Positions 1-7,133 of a stretch of DNA of 64,000 bases are shown piece by piece (the stretch's first letter is position 1; each line of letters starts with the position of its first letter). A program made the translations under genes and the position numbers. The stretch lies in contig NZ_BBPM01000005.1 in the NCBI RefSeq assembly GCF_000787775.1, forward strand, positions 187,084 to 251,083, read 5' to 3'. Below the pieces are notes generated by a model, which saw only the letters and a list, made by a program, of their open reading frames with translations, was not told the DNA's origin and did not search any database. Source of the DNA: Streptacidiphilus carbonis (GTDB lineage Bacteria; Actinomycetota; Actinomycetes; Streptomycetales; Streptomycetaceae).

Positions 1-150
1 GCGACTGAACGCGGCCTCCTCGGCCTCGGCGTTCTGGGCGTTCTGCGCAGCCGCGACGAGCTCGCGCACGTATGAGTGGGCCTGCTCCTGCGACAGCTCG
101 GGGGCCAGGGCCAACAACCGGCCCGCCCACTCCTCGATCAGATCAGTCAT
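1..150 (-). CDS. hypothetical protein, N-terminal part only
   Basis: An open frame reads leftward from an ATG at 150 and runs off the window edge, giving only the first 50 residues. The visible part starts MTDLIEEWAGRLLALAPEL and is rich in Ala, Glu and Leu, so it is probably alpha-helical; it has no signal peptide or membrane segment. A G-rich stretch (GGAGGGAGGGAG on the minus strand, about 162-175) lies upstream of the start. I do not recognise a family from this fragment. The gene diverges from the NTF2-like gene beginning at 314. Confidence 0.6.
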   Translation of the reverse strand, partial: MTDLIEEWAGRLLALAPELSQEQAHSYVRELVAAAQNAQNAEAEEAAFSR

Positions 151-313
151 ACAAACCACGACACCACTCCCTCCCTCCGCCCGCCACTCCGACGGATCGC
201 GCCCCGGCACGGTCGTCCGGGGTCCGGGCGCGATGAGTTCCGGTCTCCCCGCCGGTATGTATCGACGAGCCCGCCGGAACCCGCCGGGCGAACCGGTCAC
301 AAGGGAGAACCCG

Positions 314-724
314 ATGTCACACACCCACGTCGAGGACGAAGCCGCGATCCAGGCCGTGCTGGTCGACTCCTACCGGGCCTGGGAGGCCGGCGACGCCGAC
401 GCCATGGTCGCCGACTACACCACGGACGCGACCGCCATCGTCACCGGCTCGCTCCGCGACGGCCGCGAGGCGATCCGCACCAGCATGGCCCAGGGCTTCG
501 ACGGGCCGCTCAAGGGCACCGCGACCTACAACAAGCAGCTCAGCATCCGCTTCCTCGGCGACGACGCCGCAATCGTCGTCAGCGAATCCGGCATCCTGTT
601 CCCCGGCCAGACCGAGGTCCCGGAGGCCGGCAAGGTGAACTGCACCTGGACCCTGGAGAAGCGCGACGGCCAGTGGCTGATCGCCGCCTACCACAACAGC
701 CCGGTGCTGACGCCCGGACAGTAA
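314..724 (+). CDS. SgcJ/EcaC-type NTF2-like (SnoaL-fold) protein
   Basis: A 136-residue protein of the NTF2-like superfamily, of the kind annotated as SgcJ/EcaC family or DUF4440. It begins MSHTHVEDEAAIQAVLVDSY with the usual N-terminal helix followed by the AWEAGDADAMVADYTTDATAI segment, and ends in the strand-rich WTLEKRDGQWLIAAYHNS typical of the fold. The ATG at 314 is preceded by AAGGGAG at 301-307; a longer in-frame reading from 233 would have no comparable ribosome site and is compositionally unlike this family. No signal peptide. These folds are cone-shaped and used both as enzymes and as small-molecule binders, so the reaction cannot be assigned from sequence. Confidence 0.8.
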   Translation: MSHTHVEDEAAIQAVLVDSYRAWEAGDADAMVADYTTDATAIVTGSLRDGREAIRTSMAQGFDGPLKGTATYNKQLSIRFLGDDAAIVVSESGILFPGQTEVPEAGKVNCTWTLEKRDGQWLIAAYHNSPVLTPGQ

Positions 725-785
725 GCAGCAGGGCGGCCCCGTCCTGCCAGTCAGGGCGGGGCCGGCCTGGCCTCCCCGACCATTC

Positions 786-849
786 ACGCAACTAAAGGTT
801 GCGTGAGGGTGGGACCGGCGATACGCTGACATGCAACCGTTAGTTGCGT
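786..849 (+). promoter_or_regulatory. twin ArsR-type operators around a promoter
   Basis: Two 19-bp inverted repeats with identical architecture lie 45 bp apart: acgcaac-N5-gttgcgt at 786-804 and atgcaac-N5-gttgcgt at 831-849. Between them is a plausible promoter, -35 TTGCGT (799-804) and -10 TACGCT (822-827) with a 17-bp spacer, so the first repeat covers the -35 and the second covers the expected transcription start. The second repeat ends 18 bp before the start codon at 868. This is the layout expected for autoregulation by the ArsR protein encoded two genes downstream. Confidence 0.7.
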
Positions 850-867
850 TTAGGCCAGGAGGAGCAC

Positions 868-1329
868 ATGGAGTACGGCAGCATCGAGCGGGAGCTCCGC
901 ATCGACGCCACCCCCGAGGTGGTCTACGAGGTGGTCAGCTCTCCCGAACACCTGCGCGAGTGGTGGCCTGACGACGCCGACCTGGACCCGGTCCCCGGAG
1001 GCACCGGCTCGATCACCTTCGGCGACCCGGCCACAGCCGACGCGGAGATCGCGCTGCTCACCGTCCTGGAGGCCGACCCGCCCCGCCGGTTCGCGTTCCG
1101 CTGGGCGCACAGCGAGGGCCCGGCCACCGAGGCGAACTCGTTCCTGGTGACCTTCGACCTCGCTCCCTCCGGCGGCGGCACCCTGGTGCGCTTCAAGGAG
1201 ACCGGTTTCCGTGAGCGCGGGTGGGAGGCCGCCGTGCTGGAGGAGGCCTACCTCGACCACGTCCGTGGCTGGAACGTCTTCCTCCCACGCCTGGTCGCGC
1301 ATGCCAACGAGCTGGTCGCGCGGCCGTGA
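868..1329 (+). CDS. SRPBCC (AHSA1-like) domain protein
   Basis: A 153-residue START/Bet v1-like (SRPBCC) protein. It opens with MEYGSIERELRIDATPEVVY, where the family has its first strand and the I-x-A-x-x-x-V-Y motif, followed by SSPEHLREWWPDDADLDPVPGG and a C-terminal helix (RGWNVFLPRLVAHANELV) that would close the hydrophobic cavity. The ATG at 868 follows AGGAGG at 858-863. The stop overlaps the GTG of the next gene by 4 bases (GTGA), so the two are translationally coupled. SRPBCC proteins paired with small ArsR regulators are a very common actinobacterial unit; the ligand is not known. Confidence 0.88.
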   Translation: MEYGSIERELRIDATPEVVYEVVSSPEHLREWWPDDADLDPVPGGTGSITFGDPATADAEIALLTVLEADPPRRFAFRWAHSEGPATEANSFLVTFDLAPSGGGTLVRFKETGFRERGWEAAVLEEAYLDHVRGWNVFLPRLVAHANELVARP

Positions 1330-1664
1330 GCACCGACATCGACGACGACCTCTGGTCCGCCGTCGGCGACCCGACCCGCCGGCGGATGCTCGACCTGCTC
1401 CTCACCGCCGGCGGCGGCACGGCGACCACGCTCAGCGAACGGCTGCCGGTGACCCGGCAGGCGGTCGCCAAGCACCTCGGCGTGCTGGACCGCGTCGGTC
1501 TGGTGCACATGACGCCTGCCGGGCGCGAGCGCCGCTACGAGGTGGACGAGGCCCAACTCGCCCGCGCGGTGGCCCAGCTGTCCGCTGTCGGCAGGGCCTG
1601 GGACGCCCGACTGCTGCGGATCCAGCGGATCGCCGAGCGGATCCAGCGCGGCAGGTCCGACTGA
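1326..1664 (+). CDS. ArsR-family helix-turn-helix regulator
   Basis: A 112-residue winged-helix regulator starting at a GTG that overlaps the preceding stop. It begins VSTDIDDDLWSAVGDPTRRR, with the ArsR hallmark GDPTRRRMLDLL, then the recognition helix region LPVTRQAVAKHLGVLDRVGLV and the wing GRERRYEVDEAQLA. It has no cysteine or histidine metal site of the ArsR/SmtB type, as is normal for the SRPBCC-associated subgroup. It is very likely the repressor of its own operon through the paired inverted repeats at 786-849. Confidence 0.88.
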   Translation: MSTDIDDDLWSAVGDPTRRRMLDLLLTAGGGTATTLSERLPVTRQAVAKHLGVLDRVGLVHMTPAGRERRYEVDEAQLARAVAQLSAVGRAWDARLLRIQRIAERIQRGRSD

Positions 1665-1723
1665 CCGCGACGTCCGACCGGCACACACCCGACCGCTCAA
1701 CCACCCGGCACTACGAGACAAGG

Positions 1724-2230
1724 ATGCGATCGCTCATGACCACACACTCCGCGGGCAGCCGCGAGACGAGCACAGCAGGCACAGCGCGCGCCGAAGGCGG
1801 CTACTCGACATCGTTCACGGTTCAGCAGTCACCGCAGGAGGTCTTCGCCGCCGTCCTGGACGTGGGCGCCTGGTGGACCGGTCAGGTCGAGGGGCGCGCC
1901 GACGAGTTGGGGGCCGAGTTCAGCTACCGGCATCCCCCTCAGCACTACAGCCTCCAACGCGTCGACGGCCTCGAACCGGACCGTCGCGTGGTCTGGCGGG
2001 TGACGGACAGTCATCTGTCCTTCGCTCCGCATCCGGAGGAATGGACCGGCACCGAGATCGTGTTCGACATCGTCCCCACCGCCGACGGCACCGAGCTGCG
2101 GTTCACCCACGTGGGCCTGGTGCCGGAAGTCGAGTGCTTCGGCGCGTGTTCCACGGGCTGGCTGCACTACATCAACGGCAGCCTGCGCAGCCTCGTCACC
2201 ACCGGGGAGGGCCTGCCCGATCCGTGGTGA
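1724..2230 (+). CDS. SRPBCC domain protein
   Basis: A second SRPBCC protein (168 residues) 59 bp downstream of the ArsR gene and in the same direction. After a polar, flexible N-terminus (about 25 residues) it has FTVQQSPQEVFAAVLDVGAWWTGQVEG, followed by the typical strand sequence SYRHPPQHYSLQRV, a central RVVWRVTDSHL strand and the closing helix STGWLHYINGSLRSLVTTG. Two in-frame ATGs are possible (1724 and 1736); neither has a strong ribosome site, and I chose the first. It probably belongs to the ArsR-controlled unit. The substrate is unknown. Confidence 0.8.
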   Translation: MRSLMTTHSAGSRETSTAGTARAEGGYSTSFTVQQSPQEVFAAVLDVGAWWTGQVEGRADELGAEFSYRHPPQHYSLQRVDGLEPDRRVVWRVTDSHLSFAPHPEEWTGTEIVFDIVPTADGTELRFTHVGLVPEVECFGACSTGWLHYINGSLRSLVTTGEGLPDPW

Positions 2231-2283
2231 CCGGCCGGCGTGGGCGGCGGGCGCGGGTCGTCGGGCGCGATGGCGACGGGCCG

Positions 2284-2421
2284 CGGCGGCGCCCGCTCCC
2301 GACCGTGGTCCTGCCCGCCGACATGGCGCCCAGCAGCGTCGTCGTGGTGTGGAACGAGGGCGACAGCAACCCGCTGATCTGCTCCTTCGTGCAGATCGCG
2401 ACGGCCGCCTACCGCGGCTGA
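2284..2421 (+). pseudogene. relic of a LysR-type regulator C-terminus
   Basis: The frame ending in TGA at 2421 encodes about 45 residues including VVVVWNEGDSNPLICSFVQI, which looks like the last strand and helix of a LysR substrate-binding domain (the family usually ends with a V-x-W-x-x-G-x-x-S-P-x-x-x-x-F motif). There is no helix-turn-helix or rest of the effector domain upstream: the preceding DNA belongs to the SRPBCC gene in another frame. I therefore read it as the remaining tail of a deleted gene. A chance resemblance is possible because the fragment is short. Confidence 0.45.
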
Positions 2422-2795
2422 CGCCCGGGGGATCCGGCTTGTCCCGGATTCGGTCGAAGGGACCTGTAACGGCCTCGTAAGGACTCGCCGGCCGCCTGTG
2501 GAGAACATCGACGGCACCCTGCCGCGAAGCTTTCGGCGGTGCTCGCGCGGACCGGCCCCACCAGGGGTTCCGCGCCGCGGGGACGGCGGGCGGGTCGCCT
2601 GGGGCGGCAGGGGAGGTTGGTTCCCACCGGGGCCCCATATCCGTGTTTACCCGGATATCCATGGCCCTGGAGCACCCTGCTCCGGTTCTGCAACTATCGG
2701 CCAGCAGAGCAGTTCCCCCGCGGGAAGAGGAGCTGCCGTCCCCGAGTGCGGCCGCGAACACAGCATGACGCGGCCGCCGGATAGGAGTGGGTTCG
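2422..2795. other. intergenic region, upstream of secreted-protein gene
   Basis: About 370 bp with no convincing gene. The notable element is a 22-bp inverted repeat at 2637-2658 (arms atatccg and cggatat, 8-bp spacer), in an AT-richer patch about 140 bp before the start codon at 2796, which could be an operator. A short inverted repeat (atccgg/ccggat around 2432-2449) follows the LysR relic. The ribosome site AGGAG lies at 2783-2787. Confidence 0.4.
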
Positions 2796-4574
2796 ATGGC
2801 AAGCAACCGTTCACTGCGCAGGCGCTCACAGCCCCTGCCCATGCCGCCACTGCGCACGCGCCGATCGTGGGGTCAACGAAGCAGACAACGCAGGAGGCGG
2901 TCCCTGTGGGCCGTCCTGACGGTGGTGCTCACCGTGGTGGCCGGCGGACTGGCCACCGCCCTCGCGGCCAACAATGCCGCGCCCGCCGCCGCGCCCAACC
3001 CGAACTGCTCGCTGATCATTCCGGCCAACCCCTTGACCGCACAGGGCCTCGCCACGCCCTACCAGTTGACCGCGACCAACGCCGGCGGCGGCCCGTGCAA
3101 CGAGGCCAACGCCAACCAGTCCGCCTTCGTCGAGGCGGCGATCCTCACCAACAACGGCCAGTTGACGCTCTACGACCCCCTGGTGATCGACCAGGGCACC
3201 CAGCCCGCCGCTGCCACCGTCACCCCGCAGGTGCCCGCCGGATCGACCGTGGGCATCTGGTTCGGCTTCAACGGCACCAACCTCACCCTGCAGTCGGCCA
3301 ACGGCGCCAACGCCCTCCAGCAGGGCAACTGCGTCAACGGCACCCAGGGCTCCATATTCGGCCAGTTCTCCTACTGCAACGCGCCGGCGTTCTTCCAGAC
3401 GGCCAACCAGCAGATCCAGGCCAACATGCTGCAGGTCCCGGCCGCCGGAACGGCCAAGGACGGCCAGGCCTGCCCCACCGTGCGTGACTTCTCCGTGGTC
3501 GACCAGGACCAGAGCGACAACGTGGTGACCCACTACGTGGCAACCGGCAACGGGACGACGGCGCAGAACAACGCCGCGAGCAAGGCCGCCCTGCAGAACC
3601 AGAACCTCGTCGACCTGGCGAACGGCAGCGACAACCTGCTGCTCACGCAGTTCATCGACCCGGCCCTGGGCTGCACGCCGTGGACCCGGCCCGACCAGTC
3701 GAGCGACGGCGCGGCGTCCGCGGCGCTTCCGCTGGACGAACTCTCGGCCGCAGCCAACCAGCAGGCGCCCATCGCCCTGGTTCCGCTGAACGACCCGATG
3801 ACCGTCAACAACAACAACCAGGACCCCAACAAGGCCAACCTCTACCGCCAGGGCGTGGACCAGACGCCGATCGGTGGCGCGGACAACGGCAGCGGCACCA
3901 CGTACTGCCAGAGCTTCTTCGGCTCCGCCAACGGCATCCAGCGGGTCTTCAAGGACCAGGCGATGTTCCAGAACGCGCCGTCGGTGGACGCGGCGATGGC
4001 CACCAACCTCTTCACCTTCCTGGCCATGCGAGCCAACCAGAGCTTCACCAACCTGGGCTGCGGCGGCCTGCTCAACGCCGCCAACCCGATCACCCTGACG
4101 ATGAACGGCAACGGCGTCGTCACCGCGGCTACCTTCACCCCGCTCGGCCAGACGACCCCCGTCGCGGCCGCCAGTTGCACGCCGTCCGCGAGCGCCGGCG
4201 CGCCTACGGCGGCGGGGACCGCGAGCGCCTCGGCGCCGGCCGGCATGTCGGCCACGCCGACAGCCGGTTCCGCCGGCGCGTCGGCCCCGGCAGCCGGCAC
4301 CGCACCGGCAGGAGTCGGTAGCGCGACAGCGATGGCGAGCACCGGCACCGCGCCGACGGCAGTCGTCGGTACAGCCACCTCGGTGGCCGGTACGGCAGGC
4401 GTGCCGTCGACCGCCGCCGCCATGCCGTCGGCAGGCAGCACCTGCACCGCGGCCGCCGGCTCGTCCGCCCCGGCGGCCGGCAGCAGCACCGGCACGGGTG
4501 CCTCGGCTTCGCCCATGCCGACTGCCACCTTCGGCGGCGGCACGGGGATGAGGCACCATCACCACCACATGTGA
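2796..4574 (+). CDS. large secreted or surface protein with low-complexity tail
   Basis: A 592-residue protein of unknown function. The N-terminus is highly basic (residues 5-36, many Arg) followed by a hydrophobic segment at about 37-57, fitting an export signal or anchor. Residues about 60-455 are Asn, Gln, Ala and Thr-rich with scattered cysteines, and the NNNNQDPNKANLYRQGVDQT stretch is typical of its composition. Residues about 460-585 are a repetitive Ala/Ser/Thr/Pro/Gly tail, and the protein ends RHHHHHM. The ATG at 2796 is 8 bp after AGGAG; a GTG at 2787 overlaps that site and is unlikely. A 17-bp perfect hairpin terminator follows 21 bp after the stop. I do not recognise a named domain. 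Confidence 0.85.
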   Translation: MASNRSLRRRSQPLPMPPLRTRRSWGQRSRQRRRRSLWAVLTVVLTVVAGGLATALAANNAAPAAAPNPNCSLIIPANPLTAQGLATPYQLTATNAGGGPCNEANANQSAFVEAAILTNNGQLTLYDPLVIDQGTQPAAATVTPQVPAGSTVGIWFGFNGTNLTLQSANGANALQQGNCVNGTQGSIFGQFSYCNAPAFFQTANQQIQANMLQVPAAGTAKDGQACPTVRDFSVVDQDQSDNVVTHYVATGNGTTAQNNAASKAALQNQNLVDLANGSDNLLLTQFIDPALGCTPWTRPDQSSDGAASAALPLDELSAAANQQAPIALVPLNDPMTVNNNNQDPNKANLYRQGVDQTPIGGADNGSGTTYCQSFFGSANGIQRVFKDQAMFQNAPSVDAAMATNLFTFLAMRANQSFTNLGCGGLLNAANPITLTMNGNGVVTAATFTPLGQTTPVAAASCTPSASAGAPTAAGTASASAPAGMSATPTAGSAGASAPAAGTAPAGVGSATAMASTGTAPTAVVGTATSVAGTAGVPSTAAAMPSAGSTCTAAAGSSAPAAGSSTGTGASASPMPTATFGGGTGMRHHHHHM

Positions 4575-4595
4575 CCGACCCCTGGTCACCGCATA

Positions 4596-4632
4596 AGAGG
4601 TGCCGCAGGCTCCCGGAGCCTGCGGCACCTCT
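4596..4632 (+). terminator. strong hairpin terminator
   Basis: Perfect 17-bp inverted repeat (4596-4612 with 4616-4632) and a 3-base loop ccg, 21 bp downstream of the stop of the secreted protein gene. No long T-run follows, as is usual in actinobacteria. Confidence 0.85.
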
Positions 4633-4681
4633 GTGTCTCCGGTGATTTTGTGTCTCCGGTGATTTTGTGTCTCCGGTGACC
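4633..4681. repeat. 17-bp tandem repeat, 2.8 copies
   Basis: The unit gtgtctccggtgatttt occurs at 4633-4649 and 4650-4666 without a mismatch, with a third copy beginning at 4667 that matches for 13 bases. It starts on the base after the terminator hairpin and includes T4 runs, so it may simply extend the termination region. It lies in the roughly 375-bp gap between two convergent genes. Confidence 0.85.
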
Positions 4682-4890
4682 TGAGCCATTTCCTGCACAG
4701 CTGCGCAGTTTCGGTCGACTTTCGAGCGGCCCTCGAAATGCGGAATTCACTGAGCAATGCACACGGAATGGTTCGGCCCCACGCCGTTTCCGCTCAGGTG
4801 GTGACGAACTATCAGTGGGAGCCACCCCACCGGACACCCACCCCACCGGCCACCCACCCGGCCGGACACCCACCCGATGGCGCATCAAGC

Positions 4891-4937
4891 AAGGCACTGG
4901 GCCCCCCGAGCGCTTCGCTCGGGGGGCCCAGTGCCTT
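4891..4937 (-). terminator. very strong hairpin terminator
   Basis: A perfect 22-bp inverted repeat (4891-4912 and 4916-4937) with a 3-base loop, 12 bp beyond the stop of the leftward gene at 4950. It would also work for transcription arriving from the left. Confidence 0.88.
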
Positions 4938-4949
4938 GGGGTCAGCGGG

Positions 4950-6470
4950 TCACCAGTGGGAGCCCGCGTTGGTGCTGGAGGAGGGGGTCGGCATCGAGGC
5001 CGAGGTGCCCGGTGCGCCGCCAGCCGTCAGCGAGGGCATCGGCGAGACGGACACGCTCGGCGAGGGGGACATGGTGGGTGAGGACGTCGGGGAGGAGGAC
5101 GTACCCGACAGGCTGACCCGCAGCCGGGCCAGGAAGAGGTGCGTGGTGGTGGGCCAGCTGCCGCCGCGGTGGTAGGAGGCCGGGGTCTGCTGGACGAACG
5201 CCCAGGCGAGGTCCCCGTTGCCGAGCACCACGATGTTGCCGGAGACATGGATCGTCAGGACGAGATCCACCGTCAGGAACCGGCCCTGCGAGTCGACCAG
5301 CCGGAAGTGCGTACCCGCGTACTGCCCGTTGCGGTAGGCGTCCCAGGTGACCAGCATCGCGTTCCGGCCGTAGGGCGCCATGTGCACGTTGAGGTTCTGG
5401 GTCGACTGGTCGCCGGTGAGGACGACCGAGTTCGCCTGCTTCCAGTGGCTGCCGTTGAGGAAGACGAGCACGACCTGGTCGGTCTTCCAGCGCGGGTTCA
5501 CGCTCCAGGTGAGGCTGCTCTTCTTGTAGGTGACGGGGCCGCGTGCGGAGAGGGCGACGACCTGGCTGCCCTTGCCGTTCGTCATCTGCTCGACGCTGCT
5601 GCTCGTCGAGGACCCGGAACCGCCGTCGTCGTAGCAGGTCCCGTAGGAGGTCGAGCCCGAGGAGAGGGAGCGTCCGACGTCGCCGCGGCAGCCCCACTCC
5701 CAGCCGCCGGGGAGGACCTGTCCGGAGCCCCCGACCAGGACCATCTTGTCGCCCCACCGGCCGGACGAGGAGCCGCTCGTGCCGTGCACGGTGAAGTACG
5801 CCGTGTACTGGCTGCCGTTCCAGGCGAGTTGGCCGTTGAGCGCCGGTGAGCTGTCACGGCTGGACGAGCCGGTCAGCTTGACCACGAAGACCAGCCGGCC
5901 GTTGGCGACCCGGATGAGCGCTGCTGCGGTCTCGCCCATCCTGTTGTGATCGGCGACGCGGGTCAGCAGGGTGAAGCCGTTGTTGAAGGCGACCAGGCCG
6001 CCGACCTCCCGGGCCCCGTTGATCACCACGTCCGGCCCGCGCCGCTGCAGGTTCCGGTCGACGGGCGTGACGTGGATCGAGTTGGCCGCCTGCCAGGCCA
6101 CCTCCAGCGTTCCGTTGGGCGCGACCGCGGTGACGGTCCGTGTCCAGGTCGGGATGCCGTTGGTGGACGGGGACAGGAAGCTGAAGGCGGAGCCGAGCTT
6201 GACCGTCGTGACGGAGATGTTCGCCGCGAGGGTGCTGCTGCTCATCATGGTGGGCGCGGTGACCGCCGCCGAGACCGGAGCAGGAGCTGCTCCGCCGACC
6301 GGAGTCGAGGTGCTGGGCGGTGCCCCGGACACCGGGGTCGACGGCGGCGCGACGTCCGCGAACGCCAATCCGCCGACCGCGGCGAGGGCCATCGCCACCG
6401 GGATTCCGATCACGATCCGGCGCTTGCGCCGGGCCGCACGATCCCTGACTTTTATTCGCATGCCGGGCAT
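4950..6470 (-). CDS. secreted protein of unknown function, possible beta-propeller
   Basis: A 506-residue exported protein. It starts with a basic stretch and a hydrophobic segment, IVIGIPVAMALAAVGGLAFA, a likely signal sequence. The central part (about 90-440) is strand-rich with repeated short blade-like patterns such as GTLEVAWQAANSI, GRLVFVVKLTG, AMLVTWDAYRNGQ and GDLAWAFVQQ, suggesting a propeller or other all-beta fold, but I cannot assign a family. The last 60 residues are a Ser/Thr/Pro linker-like tail without a sorting motif. The ATG at 6470 is preceded by AGGGAG with a 5-base gap. It converges on the other secreted protein (2796-4574), and both share a basic leader and a low-complexity C-terminus. 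Confidence 0.82.
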   Translation of the reverse strand: MPGMRIKVRDRAARRKRRIVIGIPVAMALAAVGGLAFADVAPPSTPVSGAPPSTSTPVGGAAPAPVSAAVTAPTMMSSSTLAANISVTTVKLGSAFSFLSPSTNGIPTWTRTVTAVAPNGTLEVAWQAANSIHVTPVDRNLQRRGPDVVINGAREVGGLVAFNNGFTLLTRVADHNRMGETAAALIRVANGRLVFVVKLTGSSSRDSSPALNGQLAWNGSQYTAYFTVHGTSGSSSGRWGDKMVLVGGSGQVLPGGWEWGCRGDVGRSLSSGSTSYGTCYDDGGSGSSTSSSVEQMTNGKGSQVVALSARGPVTYKKSSLTWSVNPRWKTDQVVLVFLNGSHWKQANSVVLTGDQSTQNLNVHMAPYGRNAMLVTWDAYRNGQYAGTHFRLVDSQGRFLTVDLVLTIHVSGNIVVLGNGDLAWAFVQQTPASYHRGGSWPTTTHLFLARLRVSLSGTSSSPTSSPTMSPSPSVSVSPMPSLTAGGAPGTSASMPTPSSSTNAGSHW

Positions 6471-6601
6471 TTCTGCTCCCTTTCGCTTGGACGGGATACA
6501 GACTGCCCCTCCCGGAGCCCAGGAGTCCGCTCCGGAAGCGTTGTGTAAGACAGCGGTAATGCGGCGCCTTCTGCGTCAGGAATTCCCGCTCCCAAGGGAA
6601 T

Positions 6602-6988
6602 TCACCCGATCACCGAACTCGCGTGGGCCGCGAGGACTCGCCACGCGCCGTCGGCGTGGACCCAGGTCCGGGTGTAGCGGAGCCGAGCCGCGAAGGACTG
6701 GCCTGCGGCCGTGCCCTTGAGACCGGCCAGCACATGGGTGATACCGGTCGTACCGGCGACCCTCAGCCGCAGGTCCTCCTGGTCGAACGCCTCGACGACC
6801 AGGGTCCGGGTCCGGTGGGCCTCCAGGTCCTCCTCCTTGGTGAGGCAGCGGCCGTCAGGACCCGTGTAGACGACTCCGTCGTCCAGCAGCCGGTCCAGCG
6901 CCTCCACATCGCCCGAGCGAACCGCTGACTGCAGTTCCCGCTCGGCGTCGCTCAGAGCAGCCTCGAGTGCGGTCTGATCCATCGTCAT
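6602..6988 (-). CDS. NTF2-like (DUF4440) protein
   Basis: A 128-residue NTF2-fold protein: ALSDAERELQSAVRSGDVEA is the N-terminal helix, followed by LDRLLDDGVVYTGPDGR, where the family has its pocket-lining residues, and the strand set RLRYTRTWVHADGAWRVLAA near the C-terminus. It is probably a small enzyme or binding protein; no catalytic assignment is possible. The ATG at 6988 follows GGGGACCAGGGT. It lies between two large secreted-protein genes but has no signal peptide itself. Confidence 0.8.
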   Translation of the reverse strand: MTMDQTALEAALSDAERELQSAVRSGDVEALDRLLDDGVVYTGPDGRCLTKEEDLEAHRTRTLVVEAFDQEDLRLRVAGTTGITHVLAGLKGTAAGQSFAARLRYTRTWVHADGAWRVLAAHASSVIG

Positions 6989-7062
6989 ACCCTGGTCCCC
7001 CTCGTCCGATCGGCCGCTCGGTGCACGTGGCCGGCTGGGCCACAACGCTACCGTGCGCGAAC

Positions 7063-7100
7063 GGGTCCGGCTCCGCCGCATCCGCGGCGGAGCCGGACCC
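7063..7100 (-). terminator. hairpin terminator of the GH3 gene
   Basis: Perfect 16-bp inverted repeat (7063-7078 and 7085-7100) with loop catccg, 33 bp beyond the stop of the leftward GH3 gene at 7134. Confidence 0.85.
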
Positions 7101-7133
7101 CGTCCCTCTCATCGGCCTAGCGGTGCGCCGTGC

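Larger units (their letters stand above)
4575..4949. other. convergent intergenic region
   Basis: Besides the two terminators (4596-4632, 4891-4937) and the 17-bp tandem repeat, this stretch holds a C/A-rich degenerate repeat at about 4822-4876 built from variants of ccacccaccccaccgg. I see no gene in it; short open frames here have no ribosome site. Confidence 0.6.

Noticed and set aside
4633..4681. Tandem repeat as CRISPR array
   Set aside because: The units are adjacent without spacers, are too short, and no cas genes are present; the 20-bp and 13-bp arrays fail for the same reasons.
2826..4757. Long arginine- and glycine-rich open frame on the minus strand across the secreted-protein gene
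   Set aside because: It mirrors the coding strand, lacks a ribosome site and domain features, and runs through the terminator, so it is a GC-driven shadow.
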